From Bacteroidales bacterium (GTDB taxonomy: Bacteria; Bacteroidota; Bacteroidia; Bacteroidales; VadinHA17), in contig JAMOUS010000204.1 of NCBI GenBank assembly GCA_027067975.1, positions 1 through 32,707 of the forward strand: 32,707 nt of DNA, written 5' to 3'. Positions 30,635-32,707 of this stretch are shown piece after piece. The notes under the pieces are model-generated. The model was given only the letters and a program-made list of their open reading frames with translations. It was not told where the DNA came from and did not search any database. The position numbers and the translations under genes are program-made. Each line of letters begins with the position of its first letter. Position 1 is the first letter of the stretch.

Positions 30635-32707
30635 ATGATACGAAAGAATTACCTTGTTTTGGGCATTCTTGTCCTTTTGTTCGTTTCTTCCTGTCGGGAC
30701 GGGAAGAAAGGGACCTTTGAGATCGGTGAAGAGGATTTTCTTCTGAACGGCAAAACTTATGTGGTCCGGTCGGGGGAGATGCATTTCATGCGGATCCCGC
30801 AAGCATATTGGGAGCACCGTTTGAAGATGGCGAAGGCGATGGGGCTCAACACGGTATGTGCCTACATGTTCTGGAACGCGCATGAGGAGCGGCCGGGCGA
30901 GTTCAATTTTTCCGGCCGGCGGGATGTGGCAAAGTTTTGCCGTCTGGCGCAGAAGGAAGGGCTTTATGTGATCCTGCGACCCGGACCCTATTCCTGTGCC
31001 GAGTGGGAGTTCGGCGGATTTCCATGGTGGTTGCTGAAGAAAAAAGATCTGAAGCTTCGTACGCGGGACAGTTTTTATATGGCCCATGTACGGGAATACC
31101 TCCGTCAGGTAGGGGAACAGTTGGCCCCTCTCCAGATCACGCGAGGCGGTCCGATCATCATGGTGCAGGTGGAGAACGAATACGGCAGCTACGGGAGCGA
31201 TACGGTATATATGGGCATGCTGCGGGATATCCTGAAGGAGGCCGGTTTTGAAGTGCCCCTGTTTGCGTGCGATGGTCCTTCCCAAATGGTCAATGACAAG
31301 CGGAGCGATCTGTTCAGTGTGGTCAACTTCGGCGGCAATCCGGAAGGGGCATTTAAGGCGTTGTGGAGGCTGCAACCCACCGGACCGTTGATGTGCGGCG
31401 AATATTATCCGGGTTGGTTCGACTCCTGGGGCAAGCCCCACCATACCGGTCCGACAGCTCCCATCATCCACGACCTGAAGTGGATGCTCGATCACCGGGC
31501 TTCGTTCAGCATTTACATGGTGCATGGCGGTACCTCTTTCGGTCTCTGGTCGGGAGCCAACTGTCCACCCTTCTCGCCCCAGACCTCGAGCTACGACTAT
31601 GATGCCCCCATCAGTGAGGCAGGATGGGAGACTGAAAAATTCGATGCCATCCGGGAATTGTTCGCGAAATACCTGCAAGAAGGGGAAACGCTGCCGGATC
31701 CTCCCGCTCCCAATCCGGTGATCACCATTCCGCAGTTTTCCGTTACAGAGATGGCGCCTGTCATGGAGAACCTCCCCGAAGGGATCCCCGACGAACGGCC
31801 CCGGAACATGGAGGAGTACGACCAGGGATATGGTTTTATCGTGTACCGGACCGACCTGCCGCCTTCGCAGGAGCCGAAGAAAATATGGATCGACGAGGTG
31901 CATGATTATGCTGTGGTGATGCTCGATGGCAAGCGGATTGCCACGATCGACAGGAGGAAGACCAACAACATCGCCACACTCCCGCCCCATAACAGTAATG
32001 CCCGTCTGGACATTTTCGTCGAAGCCATGGGAAGGGTCAATTATGGCGGATACATCCATGACCGCAAGGGGATCACCCACGGAGTGTATTACATTGATGA
32101 AGAAGAGAATAGGGTAGAGATCACCGGTTGGACGGTCTTCCCCTGTCCGCTGAGCAGTGATGCGGCACCTTCGGGCCTGCATTACGGCGAGGTGACGTCT
32201 GCCGAGGGGCCTGCTTATTACCGTGCCACCTTCACCCTGGAGGAGGTGGGGGATGTCTTTCTCGACATGCGCAAGTGGGGTAAAGGGATCGTCTGGGTCA
32301 ACGGTCATGGATTGGGTCGTTTTTGGAACATCGGTCCCACTCAGACGATGTACCTTCCGGGTCCGTGGCTGAAAAAAGGGGAGAACGAGGTGATCATCCT
32401 CGATGTGAACGGTCCTGCGGAGCCGGTGTTGCAGGGGTTGGACAAACCCGTCCTGGATGAGCTGCATGTGCCGCAGGCGATCCGGCACCATATGCCTGAG
32501 CAGCATCCGGACCTAAGCGGGAGGAAGCCGGTGGCCGCCGGCACCTTTCCTCCCGGCAAGGATTGGAAGAAGGTAGCCTTCCGGCCGGTGACGGCAAGGT
32601 ATTTTGCCCTCGAAGCGCTCAGCTCGCAGAGGGACGATCCTTTCACCACCGTGGCGGAGATCTATCTTCTCGATCCTTCTGGGAAAAAACTTCCGCGTGA
32701 GGGGTGG
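30635..32707 (+). CDS. Glycoside hydrolase family 35 beta-galactosidase lipoprotein, 3' end outside window
   Basis: The frame is open from the ATG at 30635 to the last base (691 residues), so the stop lies beyond the window. The signal peptide has lipobox VSSC, predicting a lipoprotein. The GH35 barrel begins VRSGEMHFMRIPQAYWEHRL. The acid/base Glu182 is in VQVENEYGSYG and the nucleophile Glu256 in CGEYYPGWFDSW; MVHGGTSFGLWSGAN is also diagnostic. Beta-sandwich domains follow, including the jelly-roll with VWVNGHGLGRFWNIGPTQT. The last residues (ARYFALEALSSQRDDPFTTV) read as the start of an F5/8 type C carbohydrate-binding domain. It removes terminal beta-galactose, probably at the cell surface or in the periplasm. 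Confidence 0.96.
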   Translation, partial: MIRKNYLVLGILVLLFVSSCRDGKKGTFEIGEEDFLLNGKTYVVRSGEMHFMRIPQAYWEHRLKMAKAMGLNTVCAYMFWNAHEERPGEFNFSGRRDVAKFCRLAQKEGLYVILRPGPYSCAEWEFGGFPWWLLKKKDLKLRTRDSFYMAHVREYLRQVGEQLAPLQITRGGPIIMVQVENEYGSYGSDTVYMGMLRDILKEAGFEVPLFACDGPSQMVNDKRSDLFSVVNFGGNPEGAFKALWRLQPTGPLMCGEYYPGWFDSWGKPHHTGPTAPIIHDLKWMLDHRASFSIYMVHGGTSFGLWSGANCPPFSPQTSSYDYDAPISEAGWETEKFDAIRELFAKYLQEGETLPDPPAPNPVITIPQFSVTEMAPVMENLPEGIPDERPRNMEEYDQGYGFIVYRTDLPPSQEPKKIWIDEVHDYAVVMLDGKRIATIDRRKTNNIATLPPHNSNARLDIFVEAMGRVNYGGYIHDRKGITHGVYYIDEEENRVEITGWTVFPCPLSSDAAPSGLHYGEVTSAEGPAYYRATFTLEEVGDVFLDMRKWGKGIVWVNGHGLGRFWNIGPTQTMYLPGPWLKKGENEVIILDVNGPAEPVLQGLDKPVLDELHVPQAIRHHMPEQHPDLSGRKPVAAGTFPPGKDWKKVAFRPVTARYFALEALSSQRDDPFTTVAEIYLLDPSGKKLPREGW

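Noticed and set aside
30608-32506. A 632-codon minus-strand open frame opposite the GH35 gene
   Set aside because: The plus strand encodes an unmistakable GH35 enzyme with both catalytic Glu residues; the antisense translation has no family features.

Overview
The window is chromosomal DNA from a member of the Bacteroidetes, most likely order Bacteroidales. The evidence is a SusC/SusD pair, a TonB-receptor/DUF4249 pair, a DUF4271-hemD-rnpA-yidD block, several copies of the Bacteroidetes -7 promoter box (TAnnTTTG, mostly as TATCTTTG), and almost no Shine-Dalgarno sequences. By eye the base composition is near 50% GC. Two parS-type palindromes at 982-1039, together with rnpA and yidD, suggest a location not far from the replication origin. 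No rRNA, tRNA, CRISPR array, transposase or integrase was seen, and no stretch over 300 bases lacks a gene.

Layout. 1-980: 3' part of adenine deaminase. 981-1085: two parS-like sites and the uvrC promoter. 1086-2903: uvrC. 3079-7887: a rightward group of a small unknown protein, an ArsR-type regulator, queD, polA and nfo. 7972-17872: a polysaccharide-utilisation-like locus, with a damaged sigma/anti-sigma regulator, SusC, SusD, a PKD lipoprotein, a GH5 endoglycoceramidase-like lipoprotein, a small secreted protein, then (after a terminator) a membrane-anchored GH1. 17888-18703: M48 metallopeptidase lipoprotein. 18713-21843, leftward: TonB-dependent receptor and DUF4249 lipoprotein. 21962-24874: PPi-type phosphofructokinase, then dtd, a MazG-like pyrophosphohydrolase and deoC. 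24931-27473: DUF4271 membrane protein, hemD, rnpA, yidD. 27570-29297: S41 protease. 29288-30541, leftward: tagaturonate-epimerase family protein. 30635 to the end: GH35 beta-galactosidase lipoprotein, cut by the window edge.

How the genes work together. The SusC/D locus looks like a small system for capturing and cleaving glycan or glycolipid at the cell surface: SusD and the PKD protein bind, GH5 cleaves, SusC imports, and GH1 trims from the inner-membrane side. Its SusC keeps the N-terminal STN signalling domain that normally talks to a FecR anti-sigma factor. The gene just upstream, however, is a single short reading frame that begins as an ECF sigma factor and ends like the C-terminus of a FecR protein. 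The simplest explanation is an in-frame deletion that removed sigma region 4 and most of the anti-sigma factor. This is the most unusual thing in the window.

Other notable points are a terminator hairpin whose loop is exactly the -7 box of the next gene (dtd), two -7 boxes so close to start codons (uvrC, arsR) that leaderless transcripts are likely, and the parS pair. The rest is ordinary housekeeping content.
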